Source of the DNA: FCB group bacterium
GTDB lineage: Bacteria; Zixibacteria; MSB-5A5; GN15; JAAZOE01
NCBI GenBank assembly: GCA_024231695.1
Contig: JAAEQF010000587.1
Location: forward strand, 1 to 64,000
Direction of reading: 5' to 3'
DNA length: 64,000 nt
The position numbers were made by a program, and so were the translations under genes. This document shows, piece by piece, positions 51,255-58,293 of the stretch. The notes below the pieces were generated by a model, which had not been told where the DNA came from, ran no database searches, and saw only the letters and a program-made list of their open reading frames with translations. The number at the start of each line of letters is the position of its first letter. Position 1 is the stretch's first letter.

Positions 51255-52261
51255 AATTTAACGAATTTTACGATGCATCAAAAAAATTTATCGACCCTAG
51301 AATACGGGTCAAATACAAAGAAGAAAGCAAATTTTGGAAGTTGTTTCCCTTAAAAATGCGGTCATATTGGACCACGTTGGGAAAAACCATCTGGGCACCA
51401 AATAGGGAACGCGTTTTGAGTCCAAACCGGGTTGCGTCTGCGGTTGCCGTGTATCTACACGAATGCCGGCACGTGGCCGACTCGTTGGACCGTCCAATTA
51501 TGTATTATATTGATTACTGCTTCCCGCAAATTCTGGCGCCGTTTTTGGCAATCGCTGCGGTTGTACTACACCTCGTTTTCGATATCCCTTGGCACCTCGG
51601 TTGGAGCCTTGGGGCGTCATGCATTGCATTATTTCCGTGGCCATCTTCTACCAGGTTAAATATTGAGGATCATGCTTATGCAATAAGCACATGGATTAGG
51701 TTTAGAAGATACAAGAATTTTGATGATCCAAAGCTCATTGCTGAGGCGACGGAATCACTATCAAAGGTCATAAATTCCTGGGTTTATTACAAGATGACGT
51801 GGAGGAATAAGACTGCGGATATTGAAGCGAAAGAAATCATAATTAAAGCGGTAGGTTGGTGCAGAGAAGAAAGACATGGATTGTTTTATCCAGATCCATT
51901 TGAAAATGCCGATTTAAACGGCACTTTAGTAAAATTATTGGATGAACCATTTTCTACAACATGGTATCCGCGCTCAATTCGCGACTTACATGGATTGTTT
52001 TATCCAGATCCATTTGAAAATGCCGATTTAAACGGCACCTTAGTAAAATTATTGGATGAACCATTTTCTACAACATGGTATCCGCGCTCAATTCGCGACT
52101 TAGATCCGGCGATACCTGCCGATGTTGCCCGGGTAGTAGGCGGCTACATGTTGGCAATAGACGAACAGGATGAAAAACCAACGATTGAGGCCAAAGGGTT
52201 TGGGGTATCCGTCAACACGGCCAGACGTGGGATCAACTTCAAGAAAGGTAGTAAAAAATGA
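51251..52261 (+). CDS. Membrane zincin-like protein with internal duplication
   Basis: A 336-residue protein; ATG overlaps the stop of the loader gene. AVYLHECRHVADS at ~75-87 contains HExxH, the zinc-protease motif. Two hydrophobic segments follow (~98-135: QILAPFLAIAAVVLHLVF and WSLGASCIALFPW). Residues ~209-284 hold a perfect 38-residue duplication. A third zinc ligand may be the Glu of LNIEDHAYA. This resembles a family of phage replication-associated proteins with a HExxH but no established function. The tail is basic. Confidence 0.65.
   Translation: MKFNEFYDASKKFIDPRIRVKYKEESKFWKLFPLKMRSYWTTLGKTIWAPNRERVLSPNRVASAVAVYLHECRHVADSLDRPIMYYIDYCFPQILAPFLAIAAVVLHLVFDIPWHLGWSLGASCIALFPWPSSTRLNIEDHAYAISTWIRFRRYKNFDDPKLIAEATESLSKVINSWVYYKMTWRNKTADIEAKEIIIKAVGWCREERHGLFYPDPFENADLNGTLVKLLDEPFSTTWYPRSIRDLHGLFYPDPFENADLNGTLVKLLDEPFSTTWYPRSIRDLDPAIPADVARVVGGYMLAIDEQDEKPTIEAKGFGVSVNTARRGINFKKGSKK
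51875..52102 (+). repeat. 114-bp tandem duplication
   Basis: 51875-51988 and 51989-52102 are identical except for one synonymous C/T difference (GGCACTTTA versus GGCACCTTA), so the duplication is very recent and in frame. Confidence 0.9.
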
Positions 52262-52932
52262 AACGGAAATTGAAGAAATTAGAATTGATAAGCTATTATA
52301 TCGTGGACGGTGAAAAGGTTACTGACAGACCGGACAGCGAGGATGAAATTTATCATTACGTCGGTCCTGCGTCTCCGACACAGAATAAAATTATCGGTCC
52401 ACCGCCAGACGTGACTGGCGACCTGACCGGAGTGCGAGGCAATCTGAGAGGTGTATACGGCGATTTAACGGGATTGTCCGGCGACCTGACCGATATAATG
52501 GGCAACCTAACTAATGTGACGGGAGACCTAACCGGTGTATCCGGCGACCTGACCGACGTGTCTGGCGATCTGACCGACGTGTCTGGCGACCTAGGCGGCG
52601 TGAGAGGAAAAATTGACGGCTTACGAGGTCACTTAATAGCAATGTCTGGAGACATAACTGATGTGTGGGGTTCCGTAAACGGAGTTTCAGGAAATATGTC
52701 AGGATTGTCCGGCGACCTGAATCTAGTTCACGGAGACATGACTAACGTCCGTGGCGACCTAACCGGTGTATCCGGTGACCTAACCGACGTGTCTGGCGAT
52801 CTAACCAATGTGCGTGGCGACATGGCCAGAATGCGTGGCAACTTGACCGGTGTGTTCGGCGATATTAACGAGTGCGATATTACCAATGAAGAACGTAGAA
52901 AAAGCATAAATATCGAGGACTTGTTGAAGTGA
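52258..52932 (+). CDS. Heptapeptide-repeat (G-D-L-T-x-V-x) protein
   Basis: A 224-residue protein overlapping the zincin gene. After ~53 residues (aromatic, acidic) come 22 consecutive seven-residue repeats of the type G-D-L-T-D-V-S, then ~17 closing residues. The strict period with Gly/Asp at the turn and Leu/Val inward suggests a solenoid, perhaps a beta-helix like those of pentapeptide or hexapeptide proteins. Function is unknown; mimicry of DNA or binding to a metal through Asp is possible. The repeats are more variable in the middle. Confidence 0.75.
   Translation: MKRKLKKLELISYYIVDGEKVTDRPDSEDEIYHYVGPASPTQNKIIGPPPDVTGDLTGVRGNLRGVYGDLTGLSGDLTDIMGNLTNVTGDLTGVSGDLTDVSGDLTDVSGDLGGVRGKIDGLRGHLIAMSGDITDVWGSVNGVSGNMSGLSGDLNLVHGDMTNVRGDLTGVSGDLTDVSGDLTNVRGDMARMRGNLTGVFGDINECDITNEERRKSINIEDLLK
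52417..52878 (+). repeat. 21-bp coding repeats
   Basis: Twenty-two in-frame 21-bp units, several nearly identical (for example GGCGACCTGACC-type starts at 52417, 52480 and 52543), others diverged. Confidence 0.85.
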
Positions 52933-53010
52933 GCGATTTCTCACTGACAATCCTTAGTATAAAAAGCTGAACATATATCGGCAATTATAGAAAAAAAGAA
53001 AATAAAAAAC

Positions 53011-53039
53011 TTGCGCGGAGTTTTAACACGTGTTAGTTT
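53011..53039 (+). promoter_or_regulatory. Promoter with 12-bp palindrome
   Basis: A-rich lead, TTGCGC (53011-53016), 17 bases, TAGTTT (53034-53039; weak). TAACACGTGTTA (53024-53035) is a perfect palindrome overlapping the -10 region, well placed for a repressor. Confidence 0.6.
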
Positions 53040-53065
53040 TTCAACAGCGAAAGGGGAACGGTACA

Positions 53066-53359
53066 ATGGAAAATATAAAAGAATTAATAGAGTGTGCCCG
53101 TTTTAGTGCTGCAATAATATCTAGCGACCGTGCTACCAACAAGACATTGGCAAAAGTTCTAAAAGTAAGTCATCTCAAGGTTGAGAGATGGTACAAAGAA
53201 CATGATAAACCAAATGACGAATGTAAAGAGAAAATTAGATTATTGGCTAGTCATTGGAGAAAATTTTCTTCTATGACGGCTAATTTGATTAAAAAACTAG
53301 AGTTCGAGAGTCTCGATCAAGTACGCGATATCGAAAGGGCCGCTAAAAATGGCAACTAA
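53066..53359 (+). CDS. Small HTH-like regulator
   Basis: ATG 53066 behind AAAGGGGAACGG. The 97-residue protein has a helix-turn-helix-like segment NKTLAKVLKVSHLKVERWY at ~25-43, preceded by a helical N-terminus and followed by a helical charged end. The palindrome in its promoter suggests autoregulation. It overlaps the next gene by 11 bases. It may control the accessory operon that follows. Confidence 0.65.
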   Translation: MENIKELIECARFSAAIISSDRATNKTLAKVLKVSHLKVERWYKEHDKPNDECKEKIRLLASHWRKFSSMTANLIKKLEFESLDQVRDIERAAKNGN

Positions 53360-54497
53360 AATTGAATGGGCTGATTCGAGTTGGAATCCAATTTCCGGCT
53401 GTTCGCCTATGTCTGCCGGCTGCGCGAATTGCTATGCAAGTTCGATGTCAAAACGCCTAAAAGGTCGGTTTGGATACCCTCAAAATGATCCGTTCAAGGT
53501 GACTTTTCACAAAGATAAAATTAACGAGCCGGACAAGTGGAAAAAACCTCGGAGGGTATTTACCTGTTCGATGGGTGATCTATTTCACGATGACGTAACT
53601 GACGGTCAGATTATGTGGGTGTTCTGGAAAATGGCCCGCGCCAAACAACACACATTCATTGTATTGACTAAAAGACCAAAGCGAATGAGACGATGGTTTT
53701 CTAAATGGTTGCAGAAACATTTAAAAGGAATTGACTACACAAAATATAGTTTTGTCCGTGATCCAGATGGAATTCGAAAAACGCACAAAGTTGGTCGCGC
53801 CCTCCTTCTAGCTGAGATGTTGGAATTATGGGGAGAAAAACCAATATGGCATGTCTTACCTACCTACGACAGTTTATATGGTATTGTTCATTGGCCGGAC
53901 GTTTTCCCGAACGTCCATATCGGTGTGAGCGTCGAGGATCAAAAGACAGCGGATGAACGGATTCCTCATTTGCTTCGTTGCCAGGCGGCGGTTCGTTTTG
54001 TGAGCGTCGAACCTCTTTTAGGACCGATAAATTTATCACCATTTTTGCCACACAAATTTAATTGCGAACCACATTGTACATGGTGCGAGGACTGCATTCA
54101 TTCTGGGAAAGACGATGGATGGAAGGAAACGACAAAACATAATCATTCGCCATTTTTGGATGGCGTTATTACAGGCGGAGAAACCGGTCCACGTGCTCGG
54201 CCAATGCATCCAGATTGGGTGCGATCTATCCGTGATCAGTGTGTCGATTGCGGAACTAATTTTTTCTTTAAATCTTGGGGCCAGTGGCAAAACGGAAGCG
54301 ATTTCAGCCGACCGTTGAAAAGTCATATTGTGCTATCCGATGGACGCCACGCCATTAACGCCGGCGAACTTGGATTTCGACAGTGTGACGGTCCTGAATG
54401 GAATGCACTTAATCCGACTATGATGGCGAAGGTAGGCAAGAAGCGTTCGGGGCGCACACTTGACGGCCGGACGTGGGATCAACTTCCTAAAAGATAA
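53349..54497 (+). CDS. DUF5131 / Gp37-Gp68 family protein
   Basis: A 382-residue protein. The start TKIEWADSSWNPISGCSPMSAGCANCYA is the hallmark of the phage Gp37/Gp68 family, with three Cys in C-x3-S-x-GC-x-NCYA; further family blocks are VFTCSMGDLFHDDV, TFIVLTKRPKRM, IGVSVEDQKTADER, FVSVEPLLGPI and VITGGETGPRARPMH. The fold is thought to be a radical-SAM-like barrel; the reaction is unknown. A central insertion (~200-220 and CEPHCTWCEDC at ~243-253) adds another Cys cluster. Common in phages as an accessory enzyme. Confidence 0.85.
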   Translation: MATKIEWADSSWNPISGCSPMSAGCANCYASSMSKRLKGRFGYPQNDPFKVTFHKDKINEPDKWKKPRRVFTCSMGDLFHDDVTDGQIMWVFWKMARAKQHTFIVLTKRPKRMRRWFSKWLQKHLKGIDYTKYSFVRDPDGIRKTHKVGRALLLAEMLELWGEKPIWHVLPTYDSLYGIVHWPDVFPNVHIGVSVEDQKTADERIPHLLRCQAAVRFVSVEPLLGPINLSPFLPHKFNCEPHCTWCEDCIHSGKDDGWKETTKHNHSPFLDGVITGGETGPRARPMHPDWVRSIRDQCVDCGTNFFFKSWGQWQNGSDFSRPLKSHIVLSDGRHAINAGELGFRQCDGPEWNALNPTMMAKVGKKRSGRTLDGRTWDQLPKR

Positions 54498-54510
54498 ATA
54501 GAGGTAAATC

Positions 54511-54831
54511 ATGGTTTTTAAGGGACTAAATAAATCAGCTGAAAACGAATTGAAGAAAATAATCGACTCACCCGGTGGCTTGCCACTTATTAAAACTACA
54601 AAATCAGAATCTGAATTGTCACTTACAAGGAGACCAATTAATGCAACATGGTCTATATCTTTAGATTGCAATTGCCCAGAATGCAAAGAAGATATTGATT
54701 TACTTGACGGGCCAGATTTTTGGGAAATGCATGATTTTGAGATTGGCGAACACGAGACAAAACGAACTCAAAATGTAGAAGTCATTTGTCCAAATTGCGA
54801 GCATGAATTCTCAGTAAATTTGTCATATTAA
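54511..54831 (+). CDS. Zinc-ribbon-like small protein
   Basis: A 106-residue protein with AGAGGTAAATC site. The second half contains two Cys pairs, CNCPEC (~53-58) and CPNC (~95-98), which frame a strand-rich region as in zinc ribbons. The first ~45 residues are helical and polar. It lies in a run of small Cys-cluster proteins; no known family. Confidence 0.65.
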   Translation: MVFKGLNKSAENELKKIIDSPGGLPLIKTTKSESELSLTRRPINATWSISLDCNCPECKEDIDLLDGPDFWEMHDFEIGEHETKRTQNVEVICPNCEHEFSVNLSY

Positions 54832-54884
54832 AATGATTATTTTAACCAAAGATCTAGTTGGTAGGAGAGTTATTTGGAGGTACT

Positions 54885-55313
54885 ATGAGTGAACAAAAAA
54901 AACTGATTAATTTTGATGAATTTAAACGGTTGATGTTTGGCCCGGCTGATGAATGCAACGATTGTTTGCACATGGACGGATGTTATTGCCAGGATGAGCC
55001 TCACCCAAACTGCCCGATATGGGCAAGCTTAGAATGTGAGCCTTCCAAGGAATTATCTATACAATCCACAGCCCGAAGACATGCGCCAGGGAGAGGAAGT
55101 CATTTGGCTGATATTTTCAAAAAATGTCCATCTGTTGAGGATGTACGTTTAACAGAGATGTACAATGAAAACAGGCACCCTATTTATAAAGTTGAAATAA
55201 AACCAGCCAATAATAAAACTTTCAATGAAACCGTTAATCATATTATTGCCGGCCTTGGTCAACATGTAATCAGAGACTGTTTTTGGGCGAAGTGGGGATC
55301 AGCTAATGAGTAA
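54885..55313 (+). CDS. Cys-rich hypothetical protein
   Basis: ATG 54885 has GGAGGT seven bases upstream; ATG 54858 does not. The 142-residue protein carries CNDCLHMDGCYCQ and PNCPIW in the first third, a Cys cluster fit for zinc or Fe-S, then a mixed alpha/beta end with TFNETVNHIIAGLGQHV. It overlaps the next gene by eight bases. Confidence 0.6.
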   Translation: MSEQKKLINFDEFKRLMFGPADECNDCLHMDGCYCQDEPHPNCPIWASLECEPSKELSIQSTARRHAPGRGSHLADIFKKCPSVEDVRLTEMYNENRHPIYKVEIKPANNKTFNETVNHIIAGLGQHVIRDCFWAKWGSANE

Positions 55314-55557
55314 ACAAAAAAAACTAGATAACGAAAGCAGTAAGGCCATTTTGGATGCGATGGGATACACCGTTGAACGGTGTGATAAATGCAAGTATTT
55401 CTTAGGTTGTGATGGTGATTCAGCAGACGATAAACCATCTCGTTGCACGATTCTTACCATTTTTTATATTGAAGTTGAACATGATGGTTCTGGGCATTGC
55501 AGAAATTTTGAGCCTAATGATGACAGCCAATCAACCAGAGCAATAATGGTGATTTAG
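55306..55557 (+). CDS. Small Cys-rich hypothetical protein
   Basis: An 83-residue protein whose start MSKQKKL echoes the preceding gene (MSEQKKL). It has CDKCKYFLGC and a later SRC/GHC, i.e. a likely four-Cys metal site. The two genes may have arisen by duplication, though the rest differs. Confidence 0.6.
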   Translation: MSKQKKLDNESSKAILDAMGYTVERCDKCKYFLGCDGDSADDKPSRCTILTIFYIEVEHDGSGHCRNFEPNDDSQSTRAIMVI

Positions 55558-55619
55558 CCGGAGGCTGGTGCCCATGCTGATAGCAAGGTGTGAAATGGGT
55601 TCGATTCCCATTCGTGGCT
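55557..55619 (+). tRNA. Degenerate tRNA-like element (anticodon arm GAT)
   Basis: CCATG-CTGATAG-CAAGG (55572-55588) forms an anticodon arm with anticodon GAT (Ile) and one A/A mismatch; ATGGG-TTCGATT-CCCAT (55595-55611) is a perfect T-arm. The D-arm is almost missing (GC-TGGT-GC) and the acceptor (GCCGGAG with TCGTGGC) has two mismatches and two G-U pairs. It overlaps the end of the previous gene. Probably a decayed or reduced tRNA; function is doubtful. Confidence 0.35.
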
Positions 55620-55624
55620 GCAAG

Positions 55625-55674
55625 CCTGGAACAACCATGAGCATGACATGGCCAGGTAGCAGGCTCGCTTTTTT
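55625..55674 (+). terminator. Two-step hairpin and T-run
   Basis: CCTGG (55625-55629) pairs with CCAGG (55652-55656); inside, CCATG (55635-55639) pairs with CATGG (55647-55651). Six T follow at 55669-55674. It may end the operon before the RNA cluster. Confidence 0.45.
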
Positions 55675-55812
55675 GCGGGGATTGCGTAATTGCATGACGG
55701 GTTATGGGGTTGACCGACCTTCCCAACCTCTGACAGTCCGGAAAGACGGCGGGCGATTGTATGACGCCTAAGTTAATACTTAAAGGTGAGGTTTTATTAT
55801 CCATATATGACA

Positions 55813-55828
55813 GCCGGGAAAGACCGGC
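55813..55828 (+). other. Small hairpin in RNA cluster
   Basis: GCCGG (55813-55817) and CCGGC (55824-55828) around GAAAGA, a stable tetra/hexaloop hairpin inside the noncoding stretch. Confidence 0.4.
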
Positions 55829-55859
55829 ACGGCGGAACGTTGGTAACCAATCCATCGCT

Positions 55860-55931
55860 GGCCGGTACCTTGGGAGACACGTGACACCGAGCAGGCGTGT
55901 TTCCGACAAAGACCTAAACGTGGTACCGGTC
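55860..55931 (+). ncRNA. Structured RNA candidate
   Basis: An outer 10-bp stem (55860-55869 with 55922-55931, one G-U) encloses a 9-bp hairpin (GGAGACACG 55873-55881 with CGTGTTTCC 55896-55904, one G-U). The total of 72 bases is tRNA-sized, but there is no T-arm and no cloverleaf. It lies directly in front of tRNA-Trp. Role unknown; could be a spacer or processing element. Confidence 0.45.
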
Positions 55932-55946
55932 GCTCGCCGCCACTAT

Positions 55947-56020
55947 GGGCCAATAGCTCCAACTGGTAGAGCGCCGGATTCCAGTCCCGGATGTTGGGGG
56001 TTCGAATCCCTCTTGGCCTG
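55947..56020 (+). tRNA. tRNA-Trp (anticodon CCA)
   Basis: A full cloverleaf: acceptor GGGCCAA with TTGGCCT (one G-U), D-arm GCTC/GAGC with GG in the loop, anticodon arm CCGGA-TTCCAGT-CCCGG (one A/C mismatch), five-base variable region, T-arm GGGGG-TTCGAAT-CCCTC. The anticodon CCA at 55981-55983 and G as discriminator base (56020) both fit tryptophan. The 3' CCA is not encoded, and base 37 is G, where Trp tRNAs usually have A. Confidence 0.85.
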
Positions 56021-56043
56021 TCGCTCTTAAAAAGGAATCAATC

Positions 56044-56475
56044 ATGCAATATTTAGAGAAGTGGCAAATAGAACAGATAATGACCGAGGCAAAAAGGTGC
56101 AATATTGTCGATGTTCAAAGCAGTCCACTTGTACGCGGACATATTGAAACTGTGTATCAACAGATATGCCCGATAGATGATTGGCGTAATTTTGTGGCAT
56201 ATATGCATCCACGTGTATGGGATTATTTTGTGTGTTCACTTAGGAACACTTGGGATCTTGATTTTTCATATTCTCAGAATAATAAAAGCATTAACTCTGT
56301 TTTGTTTGAAAAGATAAAATTGTTCACTCAACGGTGGATTCCGACAACATGTGTATTAATAACGGAACCAGATAATTTAACAATACGGCCTTTGGGATGC
56401 GAAGATGGCAAACATAATTTTGCTAGGTTCGAGGAACCTCAAAAGGTTTGGTTGATCACTAATTTAGTGGTGTGA
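56044..56475 (+). CDS. Hypothetical protein within tRNA cluster
   Basis: A 143-residue protein with AAAAAGGAATC before ATG 56044. It is helical at the start (LEKWQIEQIMTEAKRC), then mixed, and ends VWLITNLVV. No motif is recognised. It lies between tRNA-Trp and another tRNA-like element; AT-rich coding. Confidence 0.6.
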   Translation: MQYLEKWQIEQIMTEAKRCNIVDVQSSPLVRGHIETVYQQICPIDDWRNFVAYMHPRVWDYFVCSLRNTWDLDFSYSQNNKSINSVLFEKIKLFTQRWIPTTCVLITEPDNLTIRPLGCEDGKHNFARFEEPQKVWLITNLVV

Positions 56476-56481
56476 GGTTAT

Positions 56482-56604
56482 GGGGCTCACTTGGTTGGAA
56501 GATGATAAACGGCAGGTTGTTTTGTTCGTCCCTCCATGTTTCTGGTCTTTCGTTTTTTCGAACAAACAATTTGCTACATGCGGGTTCGATCCCCGCTGAG
56601 CCCC
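56482..56604 (+). tRNA. tRNA-like element with ~45-base extra hairpin
   Basis: Ends are perfect for a tRNA: GGGGCTCA (56482-56489) pairs with TGAGCCCC (56597-56604), and GCGGG-TTCGATC-CCCGC (56580-56596) is a T-arm. A D-like arm CTT-GGTTGG-AAG follows the acceptor. But the element is 123 bases long, because TTGTTTTGTTCG near 56517-56528 and CGAACAAACAA near 56559-56569 form an extra stem with a large loop, and no proper anticodon arm is seen. Either an intron-containing or disrupted tRNA, or a tRNA-mimic. Confidence 0.5.
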
Positions 56605-56647
56605 CAATTCAAGTTTGGTATAACGTGATCAAAAAGGAGACAACGTG

Positions 56648-57151
56648 ATGACGGACGAAGGTATCATAGTGAAGGGCGAAAACTTAACGACTGACGAGAT
56701 CATCGAACAATTGAATAAACAGGATAGGGATCGCAAGTGGTACAAGGTAGATGACGGAGTAATCAGCTGGGATACCCTTGAAGCTAAACAGGTCTCGTCG
56801 GTTCAGATAGTAGCGGGCTGCCGAGCTGATAACGGTGGCCCGTTGAAGTGTCGTGAATGTAAAAGGATGGTTGGTCGTGATGAGAAGGAAATCCACCTTA
56901 TCGAGGATGGCTGGTGCAATTGCAAGGAATGCTATGATAAATATATGGACATGTGGGGCGACGACGAAGACGACGACGAGACGACTGAAACCGTATTCAA
57001 AAACTGTCTTCGGTGCGGAATGCGAATAGAGGTGAGCGTCGAGAATTCCTGCATATCTCAGTACTGCGAACACTGTCTAGATTACAAAAGCGTTTACGCG
57101 AGAATGGAAAAGGCAGAGGCTTTTATAGCAAACTTAAATGAAAGGAAATAG
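56648..57151 (+). CDS. Cys-rich (double zinc-ribbon-like) hypothetical protein
   Basis: ATG 56648 (or GTG 56645) follows AAAAAGGAGAC. The 167-residue protein has CRECKRM, WCNCKECYD, an acidic stretch (WGDDEDDDE), then CLRCGM and YCEHC. Two metal sites are likely. It may be a small regulator or adaptor; not recognised. Overlaps no neighbour but the next ribosome site lies inside its end. Confidence 0.65.
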   Translation: MTDEGIIVKGENLTTDEIIEQLNKQDRDRKWYKVDDGVISWDTLEAKQVSSVQIVAGCRADNGGPLKCRECKRMVGRDEKEIHLIEDGWCNCKECYDKYMDMWGDDEDDDETTETVFKNCLRCGMRIEVSVENSCISQYCEHCLDYKSVYARMEKAEAFIANLNERK

Positions 57152-57152
57152 A

Positions 57153-57782
57153 ATGCTAATACTTCCAAAACGAATCACTGAAAACGGCGTCAGGATGCCA
57201 TGCACAGACAGCATGATAAGGGCGATTGACAAAGGGATAAAGACCGAGACTCGCCGGCCGGTGAAATATAACGCAGCTGGCAAATTGCAAAAATGCCGAT
57301 ACGGAAAACCTGGTGATTATTTGCTTATTACCGGTGCCCACATTCTAGTCGATAGTGACGGCAACAACACCGAGCCAGACCGAAAAGGTGACAGGTCTCA
57401 TGCGATTTATCGTGCGGACTACGAAGGCGACGCAAGTAGTATCGAATGGCGCCCCCCGATGTTTATGCCGAAATGGATACCGAACAGGGTTGTTCGCAAC
57501 GTCGGCGTTTTTGTTGAGCATCTGCATGACATAACGGAAAGACAGTCCATCGCGGAGGGGATACTTGACTTTTGGGGTTATAAAAACGAGGGACAGGAGT
57601 CTCCCATTATTATCGGGCATCATTGGGACAAGAACGCAACGAAAGAAAAGTTTTTTAGTAGTGCGCTATCCGCATACGAGGATCTGTGGAACAAAATCTA
57701 CAAAGATAGAGGCCTCTTTTTCAACACGAATCCCGAAGTCTGGCGAATCAAATTTGAGACGGTTGATTTGAGTTCGTTATGA
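57153..57782 (+). CDS. ASCH-domain-like phage protein
   Basis: ATG 57153 with GAAAGGAAAT site; ATG 57138 lies inside the previous gene. The 209 residues show the phage ASCH-like pattern: MIRAIDKGIKTETRRPVK, CRYGKPGDYLLI, IYRADYEG, WRPPMFMPKWIPNRVV, VEHLHDITERQSIAEGI, and a closing AYEDLWNKIYKDRG. ASCH folds bind RNA or modified nucleotides; the phage role is unknown. Confidence 0.75.
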   Translation: MLILPKRITENGVRMPCTDSMIRAIDKGIKTETRRPVKYNAAGKLQKCRYGKPGDYLLITGAHILVDSDGNNTEPDRKGDRSHAIYRADYEGDASSIEWRPPMFMPKWIPNRVVRNVGVFVEHLHDITERQSIAEGILDFWGYKNEGQESPIIIGHHWDKNATKEKFFSSALSAYEDLWNKIYKDRGLFFNTNPEVWRIKFETVDLSSL

Positions 57783-58057
57783 TAGGTTTTTTTTCATTTC
57801 TATTTGTTATTTTGGTAATAGCGCTGCTTGTTTGTTGGGTTATCGAAAAGGTGATTCACCTTTTATATCTTCATAATGATATAAAAAATGAGCAACTCCA
57901 AAATGAATTATTAAAAAGTGAGATCGCCCTTAAAGAAGAGGCGGCGGCGATGTGCAAGGTTAAGATATGGTCAGAACTTCGCGGTAGTAGGGGGAAACGT
58001 AGTTATGTTACCAACGATGAACTTTATAATATGGGGTTATCTAAATACATCGGTTAG
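57779..58057 (+). CDS. Small membrane-anchored coiled-coil protein
   Basis: A 92-residue protein, ATGA overlap with the ASCH gene. An N-terminal membrane segment (FFSFLFVILVIALLVCWVI, ~4-22) is followed by a helical coil (HNDIKNEQLQNELLKSEIAL) and a basic end. The topology resembles an inner-membrane spanin, but no outer partner is seen and the amidase is 4 kb away. Confidence 0.6.
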   Translation: MIGFFSFLFVILVIALLVCWVIEKVIHLLYLHNDIKNEQLQNELLKSEIALKEEAAAMCKVKIWSELRGSRGKRSYVTNDELYNMGLSKYIG

Positions 58058-58074
58058 TCGATAAAGGTGCACAA

Positions 58075-58293
58075 ATGAGTAGGCGAAAAATCAAAATCAA
58101 AATGCCGGTAGACGAAAAGCCTCAAAAAAAGGGTGTACCAAAAAGGGGTTCTCACGCAGAAAAAAGGGCACAGAAAATAGGAGATCTGAATATAAGGCGC
58201 AAACATTCAATTTTAATGCGTGAGATGGAAGAAAAAAAGGCTCAAGAAGCTGAGGCAGAGGCGGCTAGGATTGCGGAGGATTCAGATGGTTGA
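58075..58293 (+). CDS. Small basic hypothetical protein
   Basis: A 72-residue, very basic protein (Lys/Arg-rich first half) with a Glu/Ala-rich helical end. It overlaps the next gene by eight bases. Not recognised; may bind nucleic acid. Confidence 0.55.
   Translation: MSRRKIKIKMPVDEKPQKKGVPKRGSHAEKRAQKIGDLNIRRKHSILMREMEEKKAQEAEAEAARIAEDSDG

Noticed and set aside
52417-52878. CRISPR-like array or direct repeats
   Set aside because: The 21-bp repeats have no spacers and encode a continuous heptapeptide repeat; likewise the 66-bp and 420-bp repeats.
55761-56030. 89-residue frame across the tRNA region
   Set aside because: It runs through tRNA-Trp and the hairpins, Arg/Pro-rich without pattern; a chance frame.
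56482-56604. tmRNA
   Set aside because: Ends and T-arm resemble tmRNA, but at 123 bases there is no room for a tag reading frame and pseudoknots.
56482-56604. tRNA-Sec
   Set aside because: 8+5 acceptor/T length fits, but there is no TCA anticodon and no Sec-type D-arm.
57779-58057. Spanin
   Set aside because: Topology fits an inner-membrane spanin, but there is no outer lipoprotein partner nor a lysis cassette around it.
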